The notes beneath the pieces were generated by a model. The model was not told the origin of the DNA, did no database searches, and worked only from the letters and a program-made list of their open reading frames with translations. Positions 38,323 to 47,137 of a DNA stretch of 64,000 nt are shown here, one piece after another (position 1 is the stretch's first letter; every line of letters starts with the position of its first letter). The stretch spans positions 124,001-188,000 of the forward strand of contig NZ_JAEMHK010000010.1 of the NCBI RefSeq assembly GCF_016458235.1, given 5' to 3'. The position numbers were made by a program, and so were the translations under genes. This DNA comes from Geomonas propionica. Lineage in GTDB: Bacteria > Desulfobacterota > Desulfuromonadia > Geobacterales > Geobacteraceae.

Positions 38323-39894
38323 CTATTCCTTGCGCGACAGCCAGTTCTGCAGGATCTGGGCGGCCTGGTAGGGGTCCTGCTTCACCTTCTCCACCAGCTC
38401 GATCTGGGTCACCCGCATCTTCTCCTGGGCCATCCGCTGCATCTCGAGCATGTGGGCGTTCTCGGCCTCATCCTGCACCGGCATGAACGAGGTGGCCGGC
38501 TTCTCGCTCTTCAGCATCTTCAACAGCGGCCGGAGCACGAACAGGATCAGGGCCAGGAAGCCAAGCCCGATCAGGCCGTTCTTGATCAGGGTCTGCACGA
38601 TGGGGGCGTCGTACCACTTGGGCGCCTCGCTGCCGGTCTCGCCGGTCTCCTGGAACGGGATGTTGGCCACGGTGACCTGGTCGCCGCGCTCGGCGTTGAA
38701 GCCGACGGCACTCTTCACCAGCGCCTCGATCTTCTGCATCTCGTCCGGGGTGCGGGGCTGGTACTTGGGCTGCGCACCCGGCTTCGCCCCCACCGGGAGG
38801 TCGTACTTGCCGTCCACCAGGACCGCCACCGACACCTTGGAGAGCGCCCCCACCGGCTCGATGATGCGGGCGGTGGAGCGGCTCACCTCGTAGTTCAGGG
38901 TTTCATCGGTTTTCGAGCCGCCGCCACTCTGGCCGGGAGCTGCGCCGGGGGCACGGCCGAGGTTGGTCTGCGCGCCGGGAACGCCGGAGGCGCTGGTCGT
39001 GGTGCCCCCCTTCTCCTCGCTTCTCTGCTCGCTTCTCACCGCGGCGGACTCGGGGTCGTAGCGCTCCTCGTACTTCTCGACCTGCTTGAAGTCGAAGTTG
39101 GCGGTGACCCGCGCCACGCACTTGCCGGAGCCGACCACGCGGTCCAAGAGCGTCTGCAGCTTGTCCTCCTGGGTCTTCTCGAAGTTGCGCTGGGTCTCCT
39201 GGCGCGAGCCGGTGAGCTTGCTGGCCGGGTCGGAGGTGGTGCTGCCGGAGAGCATCTTGCCCCGGCTGTCCAGGACGGTGACCTGCTCCGGGTCCATCCC
39301 CTCGATGGACGAGGCGACCAGGTGCACGATCCCCTGCACCTCGGCCTCCCGCAGCAACCGGTTCGATTTCATCTTGAGCACGACCGAGGCGGTGGCCGGC
39401 TTCTCGGAGTCCTTGAACAGGGTCTTCTCGGGTATGGCCAGGTGCACCCGGGCCGACTCGACCCCGGCGATCTGGGAGATGGTACGCGACAGCTCGCCCT
39501 GCAAGGCGCGCTGATAGTTCAGCTTCTGCACGAACTCGGTCATGCCGAAGTTCTTGCGGTCGAAGATCTCGTAGCCGACGCCGCCCCCCTGGGGGAGACC
39601 GTCGCTGGCCATGGAGAGCCTCAGGTCGTACACCTTGTCCGAAGGCACCAGGATCGCCTTGCCGTCGGCGGCGATCTGGTAGGGGACCTTCTGCTCTTTC
39701 AATTTTTTGACAATCTCGCCGGCGTCGTCGCTGTTCAGGTTGGCGAACAGCGGACGGTAGTCGGTCTTGTTCGCCACGGTGATCAGCGCGGCGAAGGCGA
39801 GCAGCGACGCGACCGCCACCCCCGCAACGACCATCCGCTTCCCGGTCGACATGGCGAGAAAAGGTTCCAGCAGTTTTTTAAGCCCTTCCGGCAT
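38323..39894 (-). CDS. fliF: Flagellar MS-ring protein FliF
   Basis: Forms the MS ring in the inner membrane. The 523-residue protein has membrane helices at about 22-42 and 430-452, ring-building motifs (YEIFDRKNFGMTEFVQKLNYQRALQGEL) and a cytoplasmic C terminus for FliG. It is 29 bp upstream of fliG. Confidence 0.97.
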   Translation of the reverse strand: MPEGLKKLLEPFLAMSTGKRMVVAGVAVASLLAFAALITVANKTDYRPLFANLNSDDAGEIVKKLKEQKVPYQIAADGKAILVPSDKVYDLRLSMASDGLPQGGGVGYEIFDRKNFGMTEFVQKLNYQRALQGELSRTISQIAGVESARVHLAIPEKTLFKDSEKPATASVVLKMKSNRLLREAEVQGIVHLVASSIEGMDPEQVTVLDSRGKMLSGSTTSDPASKLTGSRQETQRNFEKTQEDKLQTLLDRVVGSGKCVARVTANFDFKQVEKYEERYDPESAAVRSEQRSEEKGGTTTSASGVPGAQTNLGRAPGAAPGQSGGGSKTDETLNYEVSRSTARIIEPVGALSKVSVAVLVDGKYDLPVGAKPGAQPKYQPRTPDEMQKIEALVKSAVGFNAERGDQVTVANIPFQETGETGSEAPKWYDAPIVQTLIKNGLIGLGFLALILFVLRPLLKMLKSEKPATSFMPVQDEAENAHMLEMQRMAQEKMRVTQIELVEKVKQDPYQAAQILQNWLSRKE

Positions 39895-39911
39895 GGTATC
39901 CCCTTACCCTT

Positions 39912-40226
39912 TTAAACCGGCATCCTCATGATCTCCTGGTACGCCTCGACCGCCTTGTTGCGCACCTGGGTCAGCATCTGGAAGGAGATACTCGCCTTTT
40001 CCACCGCGAGCATCACCTCGTGCAGCCCCTTGCTCTCGCCGGTGGCGAGCCCCTGGATGGAGCGGTCGGCGACGCCCTGCTGCTCGTTCACCTTGGAGAC
40101 CATTTCCTCCAGAAACTTGCCGAAACCGACAGTGGGGTTGCCCTGCGCCCCCTGGATCCCCTGCGTCTCCTGGGTGGGAAAAGCCTGGGAGAGTCCGCCT
40201 ACCTTGGTAAGTGCCGATATTTCCAT
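39912..40226 (-). CDS. fliE: Flagellar hook-basal body protein FliE
   Basis: A 104-residue adaptor between MS ring and rod. The family pattern is visible in VGFGKFLEEMVSKVNEQQ and the C-terminal ISFQMLTQVRNKAVEAYQEIMRM. Between flgC and fliF. Confidence 0.94.
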   Translation of the reverse strand: MEISALTKVGGLSQAFPTQETQGIQGAQGNPTVGFGKFLEEMVSKVNEQQGVADRSIQGLATGESKGLHEVMLAVEKASISFQMLTQVRNKAVEAYQEIMRMPV

Positions 40227-40242
40227 CTATTGCCTCCGTTAC

Positions 40243-40680
40243 CTAGCGCAGCAGGTCAAGCGTCTTCAACGCCATGCTCTTGGCTGCCTGGGTCGCCGTA
40301 ATGTTCGCCTCATAGCTGCGGCTGGCCGTGATCATGTCGGCCATCTCCTCCACCACGTTGACGTTGGGGTAGGCCACGTAGCCGTTAGGGTCCGCGTCGG
40401 GGTGCCCCGGCTCGTACTGCAGCCTGGGTGGCCTCTGGTCTTCGTTGATCTGGGTCACCTGGACACTCCTGGCATCGTTGGCGCGGGAGAGCGCGGCCCC
40501 GAAGGAGTTCCCTTCCTTGACCGGGGTGGCCGTGAACACCGCGTCCTTGCGCCGGTACGGTCCCCCCTCCGCGGTCCTGGTGGAGTTGACGTTGGCCAGG
40601 TTGGAGGAGATCAGGTTCATGCGGGTGCGCTCGGCGGCGAGGGCCGAGGCGCTGATGTCCATGGAAGTGAAAAAGTCCAT
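40243..40680 (-). CDS. flgC: Flagellar basal-body rod protein FlgC
   Basis: Proximal rod subunit, 145 residues. It shows the rod signature ISSNLANVNSTRTAEGGPYRR and the C-terminal ANITATQAAKSMALKTLDLLR. It overlaps the flgB stop by one base. Confidence 0.96.
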   Translation of the reverse strand: MDFFTSMDISASALAAERTRMNLISSNLANVNSTRTAEGGPYRRKDAVFTATPVKEGNSFGAALSRANDARSVQVTQINEDQRPPRLQYEPGHPDADPNGYVAYPNVNVVEEMADMITASRSYEANITATQAAKSMALKTLDLLR

Positions 40681-41102
40681 TATAAGGTACCCCTTATGGC
40701 CTGCTTCAGTTCCTCGAACTTCTTGCTGAGGATCTGCACGCTGGCGTTGTACATGATCTGGTTCTCGGCCAGGCGCCCCATCTCGGTCTCCATCTCCACG
40801 CCGTTGCCGTCGGGGGCCATGTTGCGGGAATTCACCTCGACCACGTCACCCTGCACCTTCTCCAGGGAGGCCGCTGAGCCACCCTTGAGCGGGATGTGGC
40901 GCGGGTTGGTCACCGAACCGGCGTTGGGACCCTGCTTCAGGGCGCTCTTCAGCTGCCCCTCGAAGGAGAGGTCGGTGCTGGTGTAGCCCGGCGTCTCCAC
41001 GTTGGCCAGGTTGGCCGAGATCATGGTCTGCCGCTTCGCCCTAAGGTCCAGGGTCTTGCCCAGAAGTTCAACGCTGGTCCCGAATAATCCTTGTACTGGC
41101 AT
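40680..41102 (-). CDS. flgB: Flagellar basal-body rod protein FlgB
   Basis: Proximal rod subunit, 140 residues. The rod signature MISANLANVETPGYTSTDLSF is present. The ATG at 41102 has AAGGAGG upstream and starts the family sequence; the frame extends further to 41192 but across the sigma-54 promoter, so that start is rejected. First gene of the large flgB-flgE transcription unit. Confidence 0.95.
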   Translation of the reverse strand: MPVQGLFGTSVELLGKTLDLRAKRQTMISANLANVETPGYTSTDLSFEGQLKSALKQGPNAGSVTNPRHIPLKGGSAASLEKVQGDVVEVNSRNMAPDGNGVEMETEMGRLAENQIMYNASVQILSKKFEELKQAIRGTL

Positions 41103-41131
41103 CTCTTCCTCCTTGGTCGCCAAGCTGCAAC

Positions 41132-41147
41132 AGCAAAAGGCGTACCA
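41132..41147 (-). promoter_or_regulatory. Sigma-54 promoter of the flgB operon
   Basis: The minus strand reads TGGTACGCCTTTTGCT, with the GG to GC spacing of 10 and a TTGC -12 block. It is about 30 bases upstream of the flgB ATG. Confidence 0.85.
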
Positions 41148-41216
41148 CCCACGGCTGGCTCCTGTTTTCGGCAGGTTACACCGCCGAGCCACGGCCGGGT
41201 CATCTTTTTGACAGCG

Positions 41217-43304
41217 TCAAGGGAGCTGTCCCGCAATCTTCATGCGCCAGTTCAGGTCGCTGACCGCCTCGGCGGCGAGCTTGCCCCAGGTGCCGCCCAG
41301 GCCGGCGGCCTTGTCCCAGCTCGCCTTGGCCTGGCGCACCTCGCCCAGCTGCAGCTGCAGCTCCCCGGTCTTGTACAGGAACTGGCCGCTCATCTCGCCG
41401 GAGGCTACGCTCCCCCCCACCTGGCAGGCCGCCAGAGCCCGCTGGTAATCGTGACCGGCGGCGAGGGCCGTGGCCAGGGTGAAGTAACCGTCCGGGAGGA
41501 ACGGATCATCCCGCTTGGCCGCCGCGGTGAACCGGGACAGGCTGCGCACCGCGCCACCGTGGTCCTTGGCCGCCGTTAGCGCCTTGCCCAGGTAGTATTC
41601 GCTCTCCGGCAGCTGCGCCTGGGCACCCTTGGCGCCCAGAAAGGCAAGCTGCGCCGCTGCTCCGGGGAGGTCGCCCCGCTCGAAGGCCAGTCGCCCCAAC
41701 TGCTCGCGCACCCGCCCCAGGTGCGGATCGCGGGGGAAGCGGGCCAGGAAGTCGCGCGCGGTCGCCTCGGCCAGCGGCACGTTGCCGAAGGCGACGGCAT
41801 CGTCCACCATGCGGGCCACGAGGAAGGGGGCGCTGCCTGCGGCCCAGTTCTTCTGCTGCAGGTAGCCGAAGAGCTCCAGCTCCTTAGCTGTGGCGCCGGT
41901 CTTCTCGAAGGCCTGGGCAATCCTCTCGGCGAAGCCGGGATCGCCGAAGCAGCGGGCCAGGTACTCCCGGTTGTCGAGAGCGAGTTGTACCAGCCCCTGG
42001 TCGTTGCCGGAGGCGGCCAGATCCTGGTACACCGGGAAGAGGATCTCCTCCCGCATCTTCTTGATGATGGTGCTGAAGATGCCGCGCGGGTAGCGCCGGT
42101 CATAGGTGACTACGGTCTCCAGGGCCTCCTTTGGGGAGGCGTACAGCGAGAGGAGCAGCGTCATCTTGAAGAGCGCCTCGTCGCGCGAGGCGGGATCGCC
42201 CGGTTCCTGGTAGATGGCCCGGTACTTGGCCAGCAGTTCCTGGTAGCGGTCGCGGGAGAGGGTGAAAAGGTCGCGGTCGGCGAGCTTCAGGCGCGCCCTG
42301 CCGGCGGCGGCGCTCCCGGGGGAGTAGACCACCACGCTGCGGTACATGGCCAGCGCCGCCTCCTTCTGCCCGTTGCGCTCGATGAGGTCGGCCAGGCGGT
42401 TCAGGAGTTCGGCCTGGTAGGGGGTGCCCAGGTAGCGGTCCATGAGGCGCAGCAGCATGGCGCGCGCGGCGGGGAAGTTGCCGGTCCGAGACAGCGCGTC
42501 GGAGTAGGGCTGCAGCAGTTCCGGTGCCTGCTCCAGGTACTGGGGCCAGAGCCCCTCCCCCTGTCTGAAGTAGGAGACCGCGTCCTGGTGCCGTCCCAGC
42601 CGCTCCAGCGCCTCGCCGAGCCGGTAGCAGGCGAGCGCCTTGGGGCCAGTGGCCTTGTTGGTGAACATGGAGAAGACGTTGACCGCCTCCTCGGCCCGGT
42701 CCCGGTACAAGAGGCTTTCCCCCTGCTGGAACAGGAGCGCCTCCCCCTCGGGAAGGAGCCCCTTGAGGACCTTGCCGTCGGTGGGGGCGAAGGGGACCCC
42801 GCCGGGATCGGCGTCGAAATCGCGCACGAAACGCTCGGTGCCGGAGAGAATCGGCTCCCGCCCGGGGGCGATGTCGACCCGCACCGCCCGCTTCAACCCG
42901 GGACCGATGTCCAGCGACAGCACACTCGGGTTGGCACAGGAGACCACCTGGACACCGGCGTCCGCCACGCGCATCGGGATGGAGACGTTGAGCGCGCCGC
43001 GCAGTTGTGACGTGGTGACACCGGCGACCTGCTTGTCGTTCAAGGCACGCAGTTTCTTGAAGCTGGGGGAATCGGCGTCGCGCACCTCGAGCCTGACCCG
43101 CCCGGGAAGGGCCCGGAGCGTGTAGTCGGGGGGGGACTGGAAAAAGAGGTTGACCCTGGTGTACCCCTGGTGGGGGTGCACCGCGATGCGCAACAGGCGG
43201 TTTTCCTGCTGCGCCAGGACGCTTTGCGGCTGGGCGCAGGCGAGCAGTATCGTGACGAGCCCCAGGAGAAGACCGGGGGCGGGTATGCGCAGCGTAAAGG
43301 TCAT
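41217..43304 (-). CDS. Exported tetratricopeptide-repeat protein of the flagellar region
   Basis: About 695 residues. A signal peptide ends near VLAQQ; an AMIN-like beta domain follows (about 30-115, YTRVNLFFQSPPDYTLR); then some 500 residues of helical repeats of TPR type. Probably periplasmic or outer-membrane associated, a scaffold rather than an enzyme. Its position between the chemotaxis genes and flgB, all on one strand, suggests a role in assembling or anchoring the flagellum or motor, but no direct evidence exists. Neither candidate ATG (43304 or 43328) has a strong ribosome site; 43304 gives the more typical signal peptide. Confidence 0.82.
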   Translation of the reverse strand: MTFTLRIPAPGLLLGLVTILLACAQPQSVLAQQENRLLRIAVHPHQGYTRVNLFFQSPPDYTLRALPGRVRLEVRDADSPSFKKLRALNDKQVAGVTTSQLRGALNVSIPMRVADAGVQVVSCANPSVLSLDIGPGLKRAVRVDIAPGREPILSGTERFVRDFDADPGGVPFAPTDGKVLKGLLPEGEALLFQQGESLLYRDRAEEAVNVFSMFTNKATGPKALACYRLGEALERLGRHQDAVSYFRQGEGLWPQYLEQAPELLQPYSDALSRTGNFPAARAMLLRLMDRYLGTPYQAELLNRLADLIERNGQKEAALAMYRSVVVYSPGSAAAGRARLKLADRDLFTLSRDRYQELLAKYRAIYQEPGDPASRDEALFKMTLLLSLYASPKEALETVVTYDRRYPRGIFSTIIKKMREEILFPVYQDLAASGNDQGLVQLALDNREYLARCFGDPGFAERIAQAFEKTGATAKELELFGYLQQKNWAAGSAPFLVARMVDDAVAFGNVPLAEATARDFLARFPRDPHLGRVREQLGRLAFERGDLPGAAAQLAFLGAKGAQAQLPESEYYLGKALTAAKDHGGAVRSLSRFTAAAKRDDPFLPDGYFTLATALAAGHDYQRALAACQVGGSVASGEMSGQFLYKTGELQLQLGEVRQAKASWDKAAGLGGTWGKLAAEAVSDLNWRMKIAGQLP

Positions 43305-43436
43305 GGGGGAGTGCAAGGCAAAAGGCATGCCGTAGGGGCGCGCGCCGGCATCGTCGCGCCAACCTGTCGTAACTGCGGGGTTTTACCAGCGAGGATTTTT
43401 TTCATGGCGCCGGCAGCGCGCCTGAGGCGGCCGGCC

Positions 43437-43473
43437 AGTCAAAAAAACGAAGCCCGGGGATGTTTTTTTGACT
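43437..43473. terminator. Perfect 12-bp inverted repeat with A/T tracts, likely terminator
   Basis: AGTCAAAAAAAC and GTTTTTTTGACT flank a 13-base GC-rich centre. It lies just after the stop at 43480 of the CheX-like gene and could terminate in either direction, separating it from the TPR gene. Confidence 0.6.
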
Positions 43474-43479
43474 CGCCTG

Positions 43480-44484
43480 TCAGTGGTGCAGGATCTGCTC
43501 CAGCTTTTCGGCGAGTTCGTGCGGGGCGTAGGGGGGCATGACAACCCCCTTCACCCCCGCCTTGAGCGCCTTCAGCACCGCAGTGCGGGTCCACTCGGGG
43601 GCTGAGAGCAGAACTGCCCCGCCGCTACGGTCCACCATCGGGACCACCCGCTTGCAGATGGCCAGGTCGCGGTCGGAGGTCTGCTTCAGGAAGATGAATG
43701 CGGCACGGACCTCGCCCTGGGCGAAGAGCCCCGGGAGGTCGGCACCCAAGGGGGCGTCGATCAGGTTGAGGCCGCTGTCGGCCAGCCCCAGCACCAGCTC
43801 CTGGCGCCCCTGGTCGTCGCCCAGCACCAGGATGGAGGGGAGCGGACCGGCGCTTTCCTCGGCGGCCGCCTCGACCTCGGGCTCAGCCTCGACCGCAGCC
43901 TCCTCCGGCTGCGGGTCGAAGAGGTTGGCCAGGGGATGGGGGATCAGGATGTCCACCATGTTCATCTCGTGCCCCTCGATCTGCAGGGGGGCACGGTACA
44001 TCAGGTACTCGCCGTCCGGGAACGGGAGCTCATCGCTGAGCGGGTCGGTGCCGGGAACGTACTTCTGCGGCGGGAGGAGCTTCAGATGCACCTTGTCCGG
44101 CAGGTTGGGCTGGAACACCGAGTTGAAGGAGCCGATGATCTGGTTGGCGATCTCGCCGAAGGCGTCCACGTCGTCCGGTTCCTGGATGGAAAGCCGGCGC
44201 TTCTCCTGTATCCTCGGCCCCGGGATCCCCAAAAGGATGGAGCTCATGACGATGGTGTCGCCCAGCGAGAAGAGGAGGTAGAAGAAGCCGGGATACGCCT
44301 CCCGCGACTCCACACCCACCACGTAGATGGGATTATCCTCGTCCCCCAGGTAGCTCGTGCGGTTGGTGTTGAGGACGTCGGAGGCGGCCACGGACATGCT
44401 CTGGCCCAGGAGCATGCTGCTCTCCTCCCCGGCCTGCTTCATGGCGGCGTCCAGCATGGATTGTAGTTTTTCGAATGCAGCCAT
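43480..44484 (-). CDS. CheX/CheC-like protein fused to a degenerate receiver domain
   Basis: A 334-residue cytoplasmic protein. The N-terminal part (about 1-190) resembles CheC/CheX/FliN-type phosphatase folds, with DAFGEIANQIIGSFNSVFQ matching their helix signature. An acidic Glu/Ala linker follows, then a C-terminal response-regulator-like domain (about 215-334) that keeps the start ILVLGDD but lacks the phospho-acceptor aspartate (FIFLKQT in its place) and the KP motif (VVMPPY). It lies 11 bp after cheX in the cheY-cheX operon, so it probably tunes CheY-phosphate signalling or docks on the motor. Confidence 0.78.
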   Translation of the reverse strand: MAAFEKLQSMLDAAMKQAGEESSMLLGQSMSVAASDVLNTNRTSYLGDEDNPIYVVGVESREAYPGFFYLLFSLGDTIVMSSILLGIPGPRIQEKRRLSIQEPDDVDAFGEIANQIIGSFNSVFQPNLPDKVHLKLLPPQKYVPGTDPLSDELPFPDGEYLMYRAPLQIEGHEMNMVDILIPHPLANLFDPQPEEAAVEAEPEVEAAAEESAGPLPSILVLGDDQGRQELVLGLADSGLNLIDAPLGADLPGLFAQGEVRAAFIFLKQTSDRDLAICKRVVPMVDRSGGAVLLSAPEWTRTAVLKALKAGVKGVVMPPYAPHELAEKLEQILHH

Positions 44485-44495
44485 TACCGTACCGC

Positions 44496-45005
44496 CTAGA
44501 CTTCCTTCTTGAGTTTCAACCCGACCAGGAAGCGGTCACCCTCGTTGGTGAAGGGGATGATGACGCAATCGCTGTCGGCCATGGAGTTGACCGTGTAATC
44601 CTCACCGGAGATGACCGTGGGGATGGAGAGGTTGATGTCCAGCCCCCCCTTGGAGAGGATCTGCTTCACGTAGCCGCCGAGCATGTTGGCGATCTCGCCC
44701 AACGCGTCGTTAACGTCCTCGCCCACCTCCTCCACGTCCATCCCCAGCATGTTGGAGGTGATCCGCAAGGCCAGGTGCTGCGGGCAGTGGATGGAAAGGA
44801 TGCCGGTATAGGTCCCCGCCAGGCCGACCATGCCGGTGACCGAGCAGTGGAAAGAGGTGACCGGCTCCTTGAGGGGATAGCTGTCCTCCAGGGCCATCAT
44901 CACCATGGTTTCGAACACCTCCTTGGTGGCGTTGATGACATAGGTCGCCAGATCCGCCTCCTGAAGGTGTGTCGCGGCTGCGATATCCTGGTTCAGGGAC
45001 ATCAT
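44496..45005 (-). CDS. cheX: Chemotaxis phosphatase CheX
   Basis: Likely dephosphorylates CheY-phosphate. The 169-residue protein has the CheX signature EVGEDVNDALGEIANMLGG, in which Glu and Asn form the active site. The ATG at 45005 (GGAGG six bases upstream) overlaps the cheY stop by 4 bp; a second ATG follows immediately. Confidence 0.88.
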   Translation of the reverse strand: MMSLNQDIAAATHLQEADLATYVINATKEVFETMVMMALEDSYPLKEPVTSFHCSVTGMVGLAGTYTGILSIHCPQHLALRITSNMLGMDVEEVGEDVNDALGEIANMLGGYVKQILSKGGLDINLSIPTVISGEDYTVNSMADSDCVIIPFTNEGDRFLVGLKLKKEV

Positions 45006-45364
45006 AAAAGTCCTCCGAGCTTCTCGTTCAACTGGTCGGGCGTGAACGGTTTCTTGATGCTGTCGCTGGCGCCGTTGTTGATCGCCTCCTTGAGGATGTC
45101 CTCCCCCCCCTCGGTGGTGATCATCACGATCGGGGTGTTGACCCCTTTGCCCCGGACGCACTTGATGAACTCCAGTCCGTCCATGTTGGGCATGTTTATG
45201 TCGGAGAGGATCAAGTCGATGGTTTTCCCCTCCATGGCGGAGAGGGCCTCGATACCGTCGCCGGCCTCGTAGATGTCGTCGATGGCGAGCCCCGCCTGGC
45301 GCAGGCTGCGGGAAATGATCTTTCTCATGGTCGAGGAATCGTCCACTATCAATACGTTGCCCAT
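45002..45364 (-). CDS. cheY: Single-domain response regulator CheY
   Basis: Diffusible switch signal to FliM. The 120-residue receiver has D8-D9, phospho-acceptor D55 (LILSDINMPNMDG), a Thr in MITTEGG and KKPF near residue 103. A GGAGGAG site precedes the start. First gene of the operon with cheX and the CheX-like fusion, behind a sigma-28-like promoter. Confidence 0.93.
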   Translation of the reverse strand: MGNVLIVDDSSTMRKIISRSLRQAGLAIDDIYEAGDGIEALSAMEGKTIDLILSDINMPNMDGLEFIKCVRGKGVNTPIVMITTEGGEDILKEAINNGASDSIKKPFTPDQLNEKLGGLL

Positions 45365-45445
45365 GCTGTTCTCCTCCTTGGCTGTTTATCTGTGCGCGCC
45401 CGGGGCGGCTTATTCTTCTTGTGACGGAGTAGCCCGATGACTGCC

Positions 45446-45473
45446 TAATCGGCGCAGGATGACGGGAACTTTA
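45446..45473 (-). promoter_or_regulatory. Candidate sigma-28 (FliA) promoter of the cheY operon
   Basis: The minus strand reads TAAAGTT, then after a spacer GCCGATTA. The match to TAAA and GCCGATAA is good but the TAAA-GCCG spacing is 16 rather than the usual 15. It lies about 80-110 bases upstream of cheY. Confidence 0.55.
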
Positions 45474-45482
45474 ACCCTTAAA

Positions 45483-46520
45483 TCAGGATGTGAAGCTGCA
45501 CCGTTCGCTGTGCAGCGGCAAAAGGACCGAGAAGCAGCTCCCTTTGCCGGCGCTGCTCTCGACGCGGATGCTGCCGCCGTGCGCCTCGACTATCGCCTTG
45601 CTGATGGTGAGCCCGAGCCCGGTCCCCTTGAACCCCTGGGCCCCCGAGGCTCGAAAGTACTTGTTGAAGATGCGCGGCAGCTCGCTCTCGGGGATCCCTA
45701 TGCCGGTATCGCTGACCCGGACCAGCAGGCAGTCCCCCTCGATGGTGCTGGTGACGCTGATGGTGCCGCGCCTGGGGGTGAACTTGACCGCGTTGCCGAT
45801 CAGGTTGGCGAAGACCCGGGTAATCTGCTTTTCGTCCAGCTCCAGTGGCGGAAGGCCGTCGCAGAGCTCGCTCAGGAAGTAGGAGCCGTGCACCGCGGCC
45901 TCCTGCTCGCCGTCGCGGCAGCACCCCTCCAGGAGGGCGTGGGCGTCGCAGGGCTGACGGTCGATCTGCAAAAGCCCCGCCTCCAGGCGGTAGGCGTCCA
46001 GGACGTCGTCGATCATGGAGAGCATCTTGACCGCGCTCTTGTCCATCTCCTTCACGAAGGGATGTAGCGAGGGGTCCATCTTTGAGGGCATCTCCCCCAT
46101 GAGCGCCTGCATGTATCCCATGATCACGGTAAGCGGCGACTTGAGGTCGTGGGTCATCATGGCCACGAACTCCTCGCGCTGGCGTTTTTCCTTCTTGTCG
46201 TGGCTGATGTCGCGCAGCTGGTAGAGTTCCCCTTCCGGCGCGGACCCGCCCAAGGGCGCGGAGCGGACCTGGATCACCGCCCCGTCGATGCTGACCTCCA
46301 CCGGCTCGTCCTGCGCGTTCTCGCTGAGCACGCGATAGATAGGTGTGCGAAGCGGCAGCATGTCCACCCGCTTCCCGAGGACCTTGGCACGCTCGACGTG
46401 CAGGATGTCCTCGGCCCTGCGGTTGATGAAGAGCACCTTGCCGCCGGCGTCGAGGTAGACCGCTCCGCAATCCACTTCCTCCAGCAGGCGCGCCGCCAGG
46501 TTTTCACGTTCCTCCTGCAT
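45483..46520 (-). CDS. PAS-domain sensor histidine kinase
   Basis: A 345-residue kinase with no membrane helix. A PAS domain (about 8-110, GAVYLDAGGKVLFINRRAE), HisKA with MMTHDLKSPLTVIMGYM (phospho-histidine in HDLKSPL) and an HATPase domain with DTGIGI and GTGLGLTISK boxes. The ATG at 46520 is chosen for the GGAGGTG site upstream. No response regulator lies directly downstream except cheY 119 bp on, across the sigma-28-like promoter, so its partner is uncertain. Confidence 0.92.
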   Translation of the reverse strand: MQEERENLAARLLEEVDCGAVYLDAGGKVLFINRRAEDILHVERAKVLGKRVDMLPLRTPIYRVLSENAQDEPVEVSIDGAVIQVRSAPLGGSAPEGELYQLRDISHDKKEKRQREEFVAMMTHDLKSPLTVIMGYMQALMGEMPSKMDPSLHPFVKEMDKSAVKMLSMIDDVLDAYRLEAGLLQIDRQPCDAHALLEGCCRDGEQEAAVHGSYFLSELCDGLPPLELDEKQITRVFANLIGNAVKFTPRRGTISVTSTIEGDCLLVRVSDTGIGIPESELPRIFNKYFRASGAQGFKGTGLGLTISKAIVEAHGGSIRVESSAGKGSCFSVLLPLHSERCSFTS

Positions 46521-46688
46521 GACACCTCCAGCTTCAAAGCCCTGTTTTTGCTTATCGGAACCCTTGTGCATAGCTTGAGCCAAAAGAACTGCAAAAGTTT
46601 ACCAGAGGGAGAGAGGATGGGAATTGTGGGAGTGATGGGATTTATGGGAATAAGGGAAAACCGGAAGTTGGGGAAGGGGGCTGGGGCT

Positions 46689-46709
46689 CCCTCCCCCGGA
46701 GGGGGAGGG
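46689..46709. repeat. GC-rich hairpin between rhodanese gene and kinase
   Basis: CCCTCCCCC and GGGGGAGGG separated by GGA, in a G-rich 130-bp gap. There is no T tract, so it is a weak terminator at best for the rhodanese transcript. Confidence 0.4.
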
Positions 46710-46727
46710 ATGGGGAGGGGGAAGGCG

Positions 46728-47111
46728 CTAGCGACCCATCTGCAGCGGCAGGCCGTTCTTGTACCAGCCGACGATGCCGTCGGTCATGTTGTAAATCTCG
46801 CGGTACCCCTTGGTAGCGAGGAAGCTGGCTGCGGTGGAGGAGCGGGCGCCCACGGCGCAGTACACCAGCACCGGCCGGTCGCGGGGAACCTCCTGCACGC
46901 GTCGGTTCAATTCCCCCAGCGGGATCAACTGCGCCCCCTTCAGGTGCGCCTGGCGATACTCGTCCGGGGTGCGCACATCCAGCAGCACCATCTTGGCGTT
47001 CTTGGCCAATAGCGCCTGCGCCTGCCTCGAGGTGACGTTGGCGGGCTCGACGGCCTGGGAAAGGGAAGCTGTCAGCAGCAAAACGGAAAACAGTACGGCG
47101 ATGAATCTCAT
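46728..47111 (-). CDS. Exported rhodanese-like sulfurtransferase
   Basis: A 127-residue single rhodanese domain behind a signal peptide (residues 1-21, ending SQAVE). The catalytic cysteine is in VYCAVGARS and the conserved LLDVRTPDEYRQAHLKGA segment precedes it. Probably transfers or detoxifies sulfane sulfur in the periplasm. The ATG at 47111 has GAGAGG upstream. It follows the MBL-fold gene by 26 bp. Confidence 0.9.
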   Translation of the reverse strand: MRFIAVLFSVLLLTASLSQAVEPANVTSRQAQALLAKNAKMVLLDVRTPDEYRQAHLKGAQLIPLGELNRRVQEVPRDRPVLVYCAVGARSSTAASFLATKGYREIYNMTDGIVGWYKNGLPLQMGR

Positions 47112-47137
47112 GAATAAACCTCTCTTTGCGATATGAA

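Noticed and set aside
43340..43370. Possible sigma-54 promoter ahead of the TPR gene (minus-strand TTGGCGCGACGATGCC)
   Set aside because: The GG to GC spacing is 9, not 10, and the -12 block lacks TTGC.
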